Source of the DNA: Rutstroemia sp. NJR-2017a BVV2
Taxonomy: Eukaryota > Ascomycota > Leotiomycetes > Helotiales > Rutstroemiaceae
DNA length: 64,000 nucleotides
Direction of reading: 5' to 3'
Assembly: GCA_002946415.1 (NCBI GenBank)
Contig: NJPS01000045.1
Span: 496,001 to 560,000, forward strand
Shown piece after piece: positions 53,863-64,000 of this stretch. The notes beneath the pieces are model-generated. The model did no database searches. It was given only the letters and a program-made list of their open reading frames with translations, and had not been told where the DNA came from. The translations under genes were made by a program, and so were the position numbers. Position 1 is the stretch's first letter; each line of letters begins with the position of its first letter.

Positions 53863-56138
53863 ATGGTAAATACCGGTAGACCATCAAGAGGATGTTTTCT
53901 CTGCAGATCTCGTCGTGTGAAGGTCAGTTATTACTCATAGCTTCTGGAGACATGCTAACTCGGTGACAGTGTGATGAGAAAAAGCCAGGTTGTGGAAACT
54001 GTCAGAGATTGAAGAGAGAATGTCCTGGATACCGACCAATCTTCGATGTGATGCATCGTAATGAGACCAAATCTACAGAATGGAGAACGGCTTCTATCAG
54101 CGTAACCACAGTTTCCACCTCGAGAGACCAGCTTTCACAAAAAACAGCCTCTGGTCACTTGCGTACCCGATCTGTTCCGAATGTCATGTATCAACAATCG
54201 TGGAAGCCGAGTCAAAATTCCTGGCCTGCTGCACAAACGTTGGTTGGAGCAATAGAAGACGGAAGGCAATCAATAAAACCGCCTTTGACCGCCTCGCTGG
54301 AAGAACGTGCCATCTGCTTCTTCTTAGCAAACTATGTCCTCATTCCGCATGGTCCCATAAGATGTGGATTTCTTGGTTTTCTCATTCCGTTGATGAGGAT
54401 TGCACCGTCAAAAATATTGTCCGATGCTTTAACCGCTGTCGCGCTCGCTACCTTTGGAAACCAGCCCAATGCGAAGATGCTCAAACCAAAAGCTGAGCAA
54501 GCATATGCCAAGGCTTTACGTCAAACAACCACAGCTATTGCGAACCCTAAACAGGCACTTGAAGACTCGACACTTGCGGCTGTTTTACTTCTAGGACTTT
54601 TCGAGGTAAGCATAATAATTTTCCTTCTCATCAGAGCACTGCTAATCTTCGATAGACCGTGACACACAGTCTCGTAAAACAGGGTGAAGGATGGAATTCT
54701 TGGAATTCCCATGTCAGTGGCGCAACTGCACTATTGAATATTCGGGATCCGAAAGGTCCCATGTCACCCTTGACACTGGAGTTAGTCTGGACTGTAAAAG
54801 CCCAGGTGGTGCGTGTTGATTCGTCTCTCAACTTCGGTGAACACTACTAACGAGGAACAGAATCTATCTTGCCTGCTCAATGGGAAAGTACCGGAAATCC
54901 CTGAAAAATGGAGCCAAATCCTTGCCGCCATAAAAATGGGTGGCGGCCCAGCTATCTGCAACCAGCTTCAGTCCAAAGTTGCAAAAGCAAGAGTTGCATG
55001 TGACAATCTCATGGCCAACGCACAGCGTACACCTCAAGATTTCGAGGACGTCTTGACTCTCATGAGACAAGCCGAGGCAATAGAACAAGGATACGTTGAT
55101 TGGGGAAACAGTGTGCCAGACGCATGGGCCTTCAAACCTGTAGGTTGGATTGATACGGTACCAACAGATCGCCTCCATGTATCACCCTTTTTCCCCGGAA
55201 AAATCGACAAATATTTCGAAGTCTGGACTGCTCATATTTGGAATCTTTCCAGGGGCTCTCGGTTGATCAACTCCAGTACCATCGTTCGCTGCGCTGCCTG
55301 GTTGTGCTCGCCTCAGGACTACAGAACTACGGTGGAGTATGAAAAGGCTATGATGAACGGCCGGCAGATGATTCGTGATATTATCTCAAGTGTGCCTAAC
55401 TGCCTGGGCGAGATACCTCGAACGATGGATGATCCGGCTATTACCGTTGCCGGCCATACGTTTGCATGTGGTGAGGAGAACGCAGTTAGAGCGAAAGGGC
55501 TTTCGGGACTCTTCCTGCTATGGCCATTATTCTCGGTTGCTGTCTCGGATTTCGCTACCGACGCACAGAGGACCTGGGTTATGGGTAGAATCAAGTATGT
55601 GAGCGAGGAGCTGGGCGTAGTCCAAGGATCTTCGCAATTTTCACAGGTATGTATTGCGATTCCGAAATAACCTTCTTCCAGGCCATGAGTTCTAACTCAA
55701 AACTAGACCCAGCCATCTGCACGTATCCCATCTTCGATGCTAGAAAAAGACGGTCTGAAGCCCTTGGAAATGGACGATATACTCGAGCTGCAAATTCCTT
55801 CACAAGACGACTTTCCAGAGGCCGAAGAATTCTGGTCCAATACCAACACCAATACCCTAGGGCAACATCCCACTTCAAGTCCTGCATCAACATCCTCGAG
55901 TGGCCGCTCATACGAATGGACAGCGCTGAGTCCGGGTTCGCTCAATTTGACCACAATAAATCACTGGTCGCATCGGACACAAATAGGCTGGCTGGATTCC
56001 AATTCGGGTAGTGGTCGTAGTCCGACTTCAATGGGAACAATGCGGCAGATATTGGCGATGTCGAGTCCGAAATCGACGTATACGAATGATATACAGAAAT
56101 CATCAACTGGGAATGCGCATGGGTGGCTGAAATGTTGA
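53863..56138 (+). CDS. Zn2Cys6 transcription factor
   Basis: Exons 53863-53922, 53970-54605, 54656-54805, 54861-55646 and 55707-56138 give 687 aa. The zinc cluster at residues 11-38 spans intron 1: CFLCRSRRVK then CDEKKPGCGNCQRLKREC. The spacing is C-x2-C-x6-C-x6-C-x2-C-x6-C with all six cysteines. The middle carries the fungal-specific regulatory region typical of the C6 family (SLEERAICFFLANYVL, EDSTLAAVLLLGLFE, WNSHVSGATALLNIR). The C-terminus is Ser/Thr-rich. It would be a nuclear DNA-binding activator or repressor. It stands first in a group with a P450 and an oxygenase, so it may control them. Confidence 0.88.
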
Positions 56139-56561
56139 TGTTATGAATTGATGAATGAAGGAAAATGAGCAATGGAGTTAAGGCGAAAGTAAAAGGAGTC
56201 AAGGCGATGAGATGTGGTTATGGGGTTTCGGCTTAGTGTTACGAACGTCGTCGAAGATGATGTGAAACCATGTGATATCTCAGTTAAATAACACTTTTTC
56301 TTCAATAGGATAATCTGTATCACTTAATCGGACCAGTCAAGGCTAGGTGTGAATCTAAAGTGACGCTCCTCCTCGGAGTGATAATTGTGATTTGTCTAGT
56401 GGATTCTGCATCACACTAGACAACCAGTGGTGATTTAGTAGCATTTATTGATCATCTATAGAAACTCACTAATGTCTAGATCTATCTACTGTACTAAAAC
56501 AAAAGAAGAGGAATACTATTACATCTCCGCTCTCTCTTCATCACGGTCTTCATTTCTAGAC
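56139..56561. other. Convergent intergenic region
   Basis: Between the stops of the C6 factor and the P450. It holds the second copy of the dispersed short repeat. No gene. Confidence 0.6.
56357..56420 (+). repeat. Dispersed short repeat, copy 2
   Basis: Matches 19937-20010 in order and orientation. Its right half contains the perfect 10-bp inverted pair TTGTCTAGTG / CACTAGACAA around a 12-base loop. Confidence 0.6.
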
Positions 56562-58291
56562 TCACAACGAAACCCTCACGCCTCTACCACTACTCCGCGG
56601 TACAAAAAGATCTGCCTGGATCTTAACATCATTTTCCTCAGTGTCATACAATTCCATATCCTGAAATGTATAAAGCACATAAGCCAATGCCAATTGCATC
56701 TCCGCATACGCCAGATTGATACCCGGGCACGCTCTAGGCCCTCTCGAAAAAGAAACCAGATACTTAGTCGGGGGATTAGGCACGAGCCAACGGTCCGGAA
56801 CAAAGGAGTGAGGAGAGGGAAATATCCTCGGGGAGTAAGTGACATGCATAATCGATTGACTTGTAGGCACCTATCCCTGCTGTTAGTCTGTCTGCGCAGC
56901 ATGAATTCGGAATAGAAAAAAAACTCACGCTTTTAGGAATAATCCAGTCTTGGTATCTCATTTCATTGTGGTGATCTACACGCTGAAGATGGCTGGATAG
57001 GCCGACGCTCAGCCGTAGAGCTTCACTCACTACTGCTTTAAGATACGGTAATAATTCCAAGTCTCCCAAAGAAGGACGGCCATTCGTTTTCTCAAAGACG
57101 GGTTTCAGTTCAGCAAGTAGTTTCTGTCTCACATCAGGATTGGCGAGTACGTGAAATGTCGCCATGGAGAGTGCCCCCGCAGTCGTATCCGTTCCAGCGC
57201 CTACGACCGTCTGACCTTCTTGTCTGAGTCTATCGAGAGTTTTTTCCGAGTCGGGTAAGGTATCGCTTTCGAGAATTGCGTGGAATATGGTCTTGTGTTC
57301 AGGTTCTTTTTCATTTTGGTTTTGATGCGTCATTACTTCGTGGACAAGTTTCTCTGTGTCCTAGATCTTCTGTCAGATTCTTATGGCTCAATTTCGCTGC
57401 GGAAAGGAAGCGGGTGAGAATTACTTTTCCCCAGTTGTAAAAAGCTATTGTTTTTGCCCCGAGGATCTTGATAACCCACTCGGGCAGATTTTGCATTGGT
57501 TTCACAATCCAGGGTGCCATGCGGAAGAAATGCACACAAGCGGTCATATCATCTATCGCATCGTGAATGGGTGTATGAAAATCATCCGCGTTTTCGATGT
57601 AATTGTAGCTTCGCCCAAAAGCAAATTCGTTGACTACGTCATTCGCGTAACATGTATATGCCAAATTTATCGAGACCACCTTATCTTCTGCTTTCATGGT
57701 TCGCAAACGAGCGATTAGAAGATCTAATTTGCTCTGAATAACGGGGGCGTACTGGTTTATCATTGCCTTTGAGAAGAACTTATTGAATGGTATGCGACGG
57801 ATTTTATGGAGCTCATGAGGGATTGTTGCGACGACGGACTCGGGAAGTCCGAAGCCATTGGTGTAGTAAGAGTGTTTATCCCTCTTGGAGCAATAGAGTT
57901 CTTCAAAGTAATCAGGGTCATTGATATGAAGCTCCCATGGATTTATGCGGACGATTGGCCCTGCGATTCATGCCTACTTAGTAAATGAGAAGGAGGAGGA
58001 GGTTGACGATAATAGATGAGAACTTGGAAGTGAGAATAAATGTAAGGCTGAGCGGAGAAACAAAATTAGATTGACTATACCGTATTGTTCATGAAGTTCG
58101 AGCAGTTTGAAGATCAACTGCCCACCCTTGAAAAGGTCATAATACACCTCGTACCACTGAGTCAACGCCGCCAGCTTCGGTCCAGGAAACTTAGCAATGG
58201 GACTGAAGTAAAGTCGCCATATTGCTATGTAGACGGCCCATAAAACATAAGAGAGTATGAAAATCGTGACAGAATAAGCGAGTGAGATCAT
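56562..58291 (-). CDS. Cytochrome P450 monooxygenase
   Basis: Exons 58291-58081, 57960-57425, 57360-56929 and 56870-56562 give 495 aa. An N-terminal membrane anchor (YSVTIFILSYVLWAVYIAIW) leads to the proline-rich AKFPGPKLAAL. The I-helix is VVGAGTDTTAGAL, the K-helix EALR, the PERF-like block FVPDRW, and the haem loop FSRGPRACPGINLA, with the Cys ligand. The order SYYTNGFGLPESV and HKIRRIPFNKFFSK recalls the CYP group of trichodiene-oxygenase-like enzymes. At 57361-57424 the sequence looks frameshifted, but a 64 bp intron (GTAATT...TCTAG) restores the family sequence. The substrate is unknown; a role with the neighbouring oxygenase is an inference. Confidence 0.92.
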
Positions 58292-58505
58292 GATTGATTT
58301 GCAGTTTCTCAGGAAATTGAGAAGGAGAACAAAGGGTCACAGGTCAGCTTATGTAGACTGGCAGTATCGTTGGACAACACACTCATGCGTCGCTTGAGTC
58401 ATGGGACTGGCACATACACTCGAAAATTTCAGATTTGTGTGACATTGTGTCAGGTTTGTATAAGACGGAAAATCCTTAGCACGTGTGGGTCCGAACTACA
58501 GTAGC

Positions 58506-58555
58506 GGGAGCGGGGTACGGGTCGGGGTACGGGTCGGGGCGCGGGCAAGGCGGGG
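58506..58555 (+). other. G-quadruplex-forming motif in the P450 promoter
   Basis: At least eight runs of three or four G are separated by loops of two to four bases (GGGTCGGGGTACGGGTCGGG is the core). It lies about 215 bp above the P450 ATG. The G-rich strand is the template strand of that gene. Confidence 0.7.
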
Positions 58556-59273
58556 TAAAAGAAATCCCACTACTCGTATCACTCCACAAGAACTTTGCAT
58601 AACAAAACTATCCCAATCTATTTCTTGTGCAAATCGGAAATTCGCTGCTAGATGAATATGTGTTATACGCTCGGCCTTAGCGAATCGTTAGTTGAGAGAA
58701 ACTTATCCCCGAAAGATACTGAGCAGCCAACCTGGGAGTCAATATTTCCAAAGGTGCTGCGACCCTCGAATTATATGTCTGGGTTGCTTCATGGAGGTTT
58801 CTGAATTGACGTCGTCTGAAGTCATATACAACAGCTAGGTTGCGTGCCATCTGGGCATCGGTGCGCGCCATCTAACGACCATGGTGATACTGGGGCTCTT
58901 GCTAGAGAGAATATCCGAAGTGACAGGCTGGTACCACAGAGCCAGGCCTTGAGGCTCTAGCTTATAGTTGATTTTCGAGAGTGTCAGTCCAGAGCTTACA
59001 TCGCAAACAGATTCCTGCTATTTGTGTTCCTCTTCCATATGTCTCGGGGAATATAGGTGATTATGGGGATATATGTGGTTGTTGAACTATTTCAGCCCCT
59101 AGCGATATCTAGGTAATTATACGTTCTCTGGATGCCTCACGCTATTTTATAGGTGGGATACATTACAGTAGGAGCCTGGAACTGAAAGACTACGACATGC
59201 TGTAGCAAGCAATATTTAGGAAAGGCGTTTTCAGAATCCCGTCTTCGCTGGACGGTTCTCTTCATTATTATTT

Positions 59274-59453
59274 CACCAGGGGGTGTAAGATTACTAACTA
59301 CCCGACCAACTTCTGATTGTTCAAGTAATCTTTGAACATTATGAACTAATATACACTTAAGTACAATTATATATCTGATTATTTAAATGAAATTTGGATA
59401 TTGAGAATATCGAAGTTTTGAAGTTGGTCGGATAATTAGTACACCCTCTGGTG
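59274..59453. mobile_element. 180-bp MITE-like element with long terminal inverted repeats
   Basis: The first about 40 bases (CACCAGGGGGTGTA ... CCGACCAACTTC) recur inverted at the end (GAAGTTGGTCGG ... TACACCCTCTGGTG) with few mismatches. The interior is AT-rich with no coding capacity. TTTCAC occurs at both outer edges and may be a target-site copy. The transposase source is unknown. Confidence 0.75.
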
Positions 59454-59644
59454 TTTCACTCTCTTATCCCGGCACATATCTATTCCACGGAATCTTCTCC
59501 TCTCATACACCAAACAAAGTTTCAAGGAAAATGAAGATGGGAGCTTCACCGGTGTGTGCTAAATTCATGTGACATTCAGAACATTCTCTCCAGTCGATTC
59601 TGCTGAAACTAGAAACCGTGACGTGACATAGGGACTAAGTATCC

Positions 59645-60787
59645 TCAAGCTTCTACACCAGGAGCAGTCTTACCACCAAATGATTTCCCTCCCATAGTTT
59701 GCGGTTTCACCTCCCCGTTCATAATCTGTCTAATTCTCCACTCAGCCCACTCTTGCACCGACTTCGACTGATCACTCTCCCCCTCCCCCAGTGGCGGGAT
59801 ACCACTCCCCTCAAACCTCTTCATACTCCCCGCATTCTCGCATCTCACCAAATACGCCAAGCTTCTCCTGACATGTTTTCCCTGTTCCCCAGGAGGCGTA
59901 ATAACTCTATGCAAAGCACTACACAAGACAACGCCTGTGCGCTCCATCAACGTGTCTGCCAAATTGATCAGTGCGCAGCCAGACTGCGGCTTGATGTACA
60001 GCCAATTCTCGTTCTTGTTTTCAGCACCAGCAGGCAGAATTTGGAGGCCACCGACAATGTTGAACAGCATCGTTATCAAGCCGACGTCTGTGTGGCCAGC
60101 GAATGCAACGCGATGGTCAACGATGGGCTGAGGACGTGTTAGTAGTATGCGGAGGGCTGTGGCCGAGCGCTTGTCAAACGGACAAGTGGACGCTAGAGTT
60201 CCAGGCGGGAGTCCAAGGTGAGTGTCGAGATGGGAAAATACAGTGCAAATGCTGGAGTGGGCATGGTGGAAAAATGACTGGAGAGAAACTTTGTTCTCGA
60301 CAAATGGAGGAGGATCAGCGTGGGGGTTTGGTTCAAAACCACGTGCATCGTCCTGGTTGAGGGTGTAAACTTCAATAGCGTCAAATTTGCCGTTCTCGGT
60401 TTTCAGCGTGCCGGGTTGTTTGTATTTTAACTCGAAGTCAGTTTCTGCCTTTCTGTGCGAGATCAAGGGTGCGCTTTGCTTATGTACTCACCCTCTAAGA
60501 TCCCGAGGCGGATTGCAAACATATTTCATGAGCTCATCCTGTCCAAGATCAAAAGTAGCATTGCTAATCTTGAACATAGATTCCGCATCTTTCAGAAGTG
60601 CCTCTCCTTCTTCCGAATCATGCAGGTTCAGCAAGAAAAAGCCATGCTCTCGACAGGCATTGAAGAGCTTCTCCGATTCATCCGAGGAATTGCTCAGCAG
60701 GCCTTTGTAGGAGATCACGGGGATATCAGCTATAGGAACATCTTCTGGGAAGGGAGGTGATTGGGCAAATATTTCTTCGGTAGGCAT
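59645..60787 (-). CDS. 2-oxoglutarate/Fe(II)-dependent oxygenase
   Basis: Exons 60787-60492 and 60452-59645 give 367 aa. ATG 60787 gives MPTEEIFAQSPPF, although the frame is open above it. The N-terminal DIOX_N region contains ADIPVISYKGLL and CREHGFFLLNLHD. The catalytic core has the iron ligands in VAFAGHTDVGLITMLF (H-x-D) and LCSALHRVITPP (distal His), and the RxS 2OG-binding motif in HVRRSLAYLVR. Isopenicillin-N-synthase-like enzymes hydroxylate or desaturate small metabolites. The proposed intron is only 39 bp, which is short. It is the only option that keeps frame with a GTGAGT donor, so the join is less certain. It faces away from the PKS relic. Confidence 0.88.
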
Positions 60788-61515
60788 AGTAGCAGATAGG
60801 ATAAAGAAAATAGATTTTGCTTCAACTAGATATCTTAGAAGACTTGGGAAAACACAAAAAATGTGCTTCGTTGCTGAATGATCGAGGTTTCTATTTTCTT
60901 GCAGGATGGTCTGGTGAATTTCCGCGTGCACTGCCATATATAAGAAGTTCGAAGTTGACGGTAAACAGGCCTTAGTTTCACTTACGTGTGTCTCTCTTGC
61001 TACACCGCTCTCCAACAACCCGCCGCCAACAGTTGTCAGTCTGACATGATTTCCTGAAATGGTTGCGATCAAAGACTAGGAAATCAGGCCACCCTAGCAA
61101 ATATATTTTGAGTGATTACGATATATATATCTTGTATCCACTGACTTATTGGAAGGTTGTCCACATTATTGCTTCAGTCTCTTGCCTCACCACATCCTGT
61201 GGGAACCTCGATAGAACCAATCTGTCCCAACAAAGTTGGGAATATTGGTTAGCTATTTCAATGGATCAGAAGTATATTGTAGATATCTGAGATATTTGCA
61301 GTGTTGGTGAGAGTTATTTGGGTCGAAGAGTTCTTGTTCGTATCTGTCGAAATAATTGGCGTGATGTTTGGGAGAACAGAAAAGTGCATCCGAAAGATGT
61401 TCAACGATAGCATCTAGCGACTTGATCCCCGTTGTCAGTAATGTTGTTAAAGCCAGGCTGAATATATACAACGATATGCAACTCCAGTCCAACCAGCTTT
61501 CATCTGCTAACACTT
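60788..61515. other. Intergenic between oxygenase and PKS relic
   Basis: About 730 bp. No domain seen; the homology to PKS begins abruptly at about 61516. The oxygenase promoter should lie at the left end. Confidence 0.5.
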
Positions 61516-62393
61516 GCTCAGGACATTCTTTTCAAAGATATGGGATATGAAAGCTGGAAGCCAAGTGTGGAGTGCAAGACGGTTGGATCATGGAACCTGC
61601 ACACGGCATTACCGTCAGGAATGGACTTTTTCATTCTCCTAGCCTCCGCCTCCGCCTCTGGCCTCGCAGGAGTTCGCGGCCAAGCAAACCACAACGCCGG
61701 AAACTCGTACGAGGACGCACTCGCACGGTACCGCGTATCTCTTGGGGAAAATGCCATTGCGCTGGACCTGGGCGCGCTCACCGAAAACGGGATACTCGCA
61801 TAGAACACACACCTCCTCGATCGGGTCCTCGGACACGGCACGCTGGAGCCGATTTCGCGGAGGAAATATTTCGCTATGCTGGACTACTACTGCAATCCAT
61901 CACTTGCTGTTCTGTCGGCGACTGATAGCCAAACTATCATCGGCATTGGAGCAGGTGGTGGTAGCGGCCTCGAAACATTCGACTTCGGCAACCAGCCTAT
62001 GCTCTACCTCCTAGTCGTTGCGTCCGCTCATGACCAATCCCCCGCAGTCACGGCTTCTCACATCGACCACCGCAAGCTCCTCTCCGCATCCGGCCTCTCG
62101 ACGAAGCTATGAAAATAATCGAGCAGGCACTTATATCGAAGCTAGCCAAATCACTATTCGCATTCCAAGGCATCGACAAAGTTGATATGTATAAACCGCT
62201 ACAGGCCTATGGTGTAGACTCGTTGTTGGCAATTGAATTAGGAAACTGGCTGGTGAAGGAATCTGTAGCCGACCTAGCAGTTTTCGAGACGCAGGGAGCA
62301 AGCAAGCTGGAAACCCTGAGCAGGGCAGTAGCAGCAAAAGGTCGGATACGGCATGATGGATGGGAGAAGGAGGACGATGGAGAGCGAATTTGA
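61516..62393 (+). pseudogene. C-terminal relic of a reducing polyketide synthase (KR end and ACP)
   Basis: From AQDILFKDMGYESW the frame follows the end of a type I KR domain: VECKTVGSWNLHTALPSGMD, FFILLASASASGL, NAGNSYEDALARYR, ALDLGALTENGILA. A TAG at 61801 interrupts, but the same frame continues (LLDRVLGHGTLEPISRRKYF, AMLDYYCNPSLAVLSATDSQ) to 62112. A shift then leads into the ACP (SKLAKSLFAFQGIDKVDMYK, then AYGVDSLLAIELGNWL, phosphopantetheine Ser at 62220-62222). The KS, AT, DH and ER parts are absent. The KR catalytic Tyr (Y-x3-N) is His at 61690-61692. It cannot encode a working synthase. Confidence 0.88.
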
Positions 62394-63171
62394 GGCCAGG
62401 TACTGAGCTATTTTCTCCAGCGTCGACTCTTAGATACAGTATCAAAGTTCTTCTACTAATATTTTCGTTCATCTATTCGACATAATGTAACTTCAAGATG
62501 GTCAACCTGTCAACTGGCAACGTTTATCATCTATCAATCATGTACTGTACAGCACAATTTGCGACCCCCTTCCGTTTTGGCGAGAATACATTTCCAAGCT
62601 AGTTTGTACTACTTGGTATATTTCACAGGTCCAATCAAATCCGCTGGGTTTACTATATGCACGGTATCCTAATTTCTTCGTGAAATGTTATACGACAACC
62701 CTTGCTAAACAGTACTACTGAGGGGTTTCACAAACTTTCGGTGGCCCCGAACGAGCCTCATGCAGCCAGTTGTCCAACCCACACTGAGGCTGAGTTTACG
62801 TCCCGCCCCGCCACCACATTTTTAATTCAGTCGAGAGTCAAGAAACAGAATGAGAATTGAAAGTATGAGTAAGGGGTGAAGAGAGCGACGCCTATTCATA
62901 GAACAATACTCCTCCGTCCATGACCAATAAATATGTATACCATGACTCCCTAATAAATCCCTAGCTAACGCTGTTAAACCTCCATGCCTAAATCGAATGG
63001 ACCGAATGAACCTCTTGCGGGTCGCTGATCCAAACCGCCCATATAATACTCCTTTGTTGTGAAATCGTAGCTATCGTATGTTCAAAAACCGTAGCGCCTG
63101 AATGTGCAAATCCGAATCCTAACCTCCATTCTATCAAAGCCTTTATCCGTATCCGTCGCGAAGTTGTCAAA
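62394..63171. other. Convergent intergenic region
   Basis: About 780 bp between the PKS relic and the stop of the last gene. No feature seen. Confidence 0.6.
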
Positions 63172-63854
63172 TTATTGAGGGAACATTTGCTTCATCTCCT
63201 CGTCGCTCAATCGAATTTCGTGGACGGGATCTCGCTTGCGTTCAAGTGATTCGAATTCACATTCGATGTAGGAGGGGAGGAATATTTCTTGAATGGTTAG
63301 CCGCAGTAAATTATCCAGGCGTATCCCAATAACATACCTGGGTTCCAGTCGAAGCCTTGTGAAGAGCGGACGCAGGTGATCTAGAAAAAAGTGTGAGTAT
63401 GAAGTTGTCGTAAGCCCCGCGTTTCGGAGTGGAGGGGCTGCCTTACAAGTCTTGGGGTTCCGTCGGGATCACCAATATTGATCACGGTATGTTCTTGCTT
63501 GGAGAGAGATGAGCCTGTTATATAATTTAATCAGTATCACTGGGTTTTCAATATGGTAACAGGAGGTGGATTTATTTTGTTGTCAAGCTCCGCTGGTGAT
63601 GTCCGGCAGAGTGAGGTCATCTCATCCACATCACCCCTCATGCATGGTGACATCGGAACAGCACAAGAATATAGAAACTCACTCAAGAAACTTCTCTTCC
63701 GGTCGTGACCATATCGACTATTGGGAGAAGACGAAGCCGACGACGGCGACTGTTGTGGTGTTGGAGGAGAGCTTGAGTAGGAAGAGCTACTCGAGCTGCT
63801 GGTAGCAGCAGCCTTGCTAGCACTTCTAGTTGGAATCGTGATGGAAGAGGACAT
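63172..63854 (-). CDS. Small conserved-looking hypothetical protein
   Basis: Exons 63854-63683, 63514-63447, 63380-63338 and 63287-63172 give 132 aa. The N-terminal half is Ser-rich and disordered (SSSSSSSYSSSPP). The C-terminal half reads as one continuous ordered segment across three introns: SKQEHTVINIGDPDGTPRL, ITCVRSSQGFDWNPE and IFLPSYIECEFESLERKRD, ending VHEIRLSDEEMKQMFPQ. All joins are in phase with GTGAGT, GTAAGG and GTATGT donors. No known domain is recognised. The unspliced first frame ends in an unrelated tail, so splicing is needed. Confidence 0.72.
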
Positions 63855-64000
63855 TTTAACGCAGTTGATGGAAATAATGAAAAGGAGAGTTTGAGGTAAA
63901 TAATTTGATTTTATATCTTGCAGAGTACCCAGTTACTGCGTGCCTCGCAGTATTTTTCTGAATGAACGACGATTGTCTAAATCAAGTGTTAAGTGAACTT

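Larger units (their letters stand above)
58292..59644. other. Intergenic region with G-rich motif and MITE-like element
   Basis: Holds the P450 promoter, the G-quadruplex motif (58506-58555), a 64-codon minus frame (58871-58677, MARTDAQMARNLAV) without recognisable content, and the element at 59274-59453. No secure gene. Confidence 0.5.

Noticed and set aside
53205..53864. Several minus frames of 60-100 codons upstream of the C6 gene
   Set aside because: Overlapping, no ATG-led frame with recognisable content; likely chance.
57361..57424. Apparent frameshift in the P450
   Set aside because: A 64 bp intron with a GTAATT donor, CTGAC branch and TCTAG acceptor restores the family sequence in phase.

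Overview
The window is nuclear DNA of a filamentous ascomycete. The evidence is many short introns (about 48-70 bp, GTRNGT donors, CTRAY-like branch sites), a HET-domain gene, a hydrophobin, a Zn2Cys6 regulator and fungal-type homologues throughout. The gene set fits a leotiomycete-like fungus best, but that placement is an inference. Exons below were built by hand from splice sites, reading frame and family knowledge; no alignment was run.

Layout. 1-6.2 kb: the 3' part of a Nab3-type RNA-binding protein, a LETM1-like mitochondrial protein, a 2.4 kb non-coding stretch with a transposon-like inverted repeat, and an ankyrin protein. 6.2-11.5 kb is an accessory island: a broken HET gene whose halves are separated by a decayed Tc1/mariner element, a retroelement RNase H scrap and an orphan WW-domain frame, followed by a frameshifted APH-like kinase. 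11.7-53 kb is mostly housekeeping: ferric reductase, complex I 23 kDa subunit and mitochondrial acyl carrier protein (head to head), VPS74/GOLPH3, RRP14/SURF6, a hydrophobin, RAD54, a mitochondrial carrier, RRP6, MDM35, a small two-helix membrane protein, GPI1, MSH2, TRM10, the kinetochore protein MIS14 and several unassigned conserved-looking genes. 53.8-62.4 kb resembles a decayed secondary-metabolite locus: Zn2Cys6 regulator, cytochrome P450, 2-oxoglutarate oxygenase and a broken KR-ACP tail of a reducing polyketide synthase, with a MITE-like element and a G-quadruplex motif between them. A small hypothetical gene closes the window.

Shared logic. Nucleolar and RNA genes (RRP14, RRP6, TRM10, Nab3-like) and DNA-repair genes (RAD54, MSH2) recur. 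The two repair genes share an ACGCGACG octamer about 110-115 bp before their start codons. The two complex I genes share one 398 bp intergenic region. No tRNA, rRNA or CRISPR was seen.
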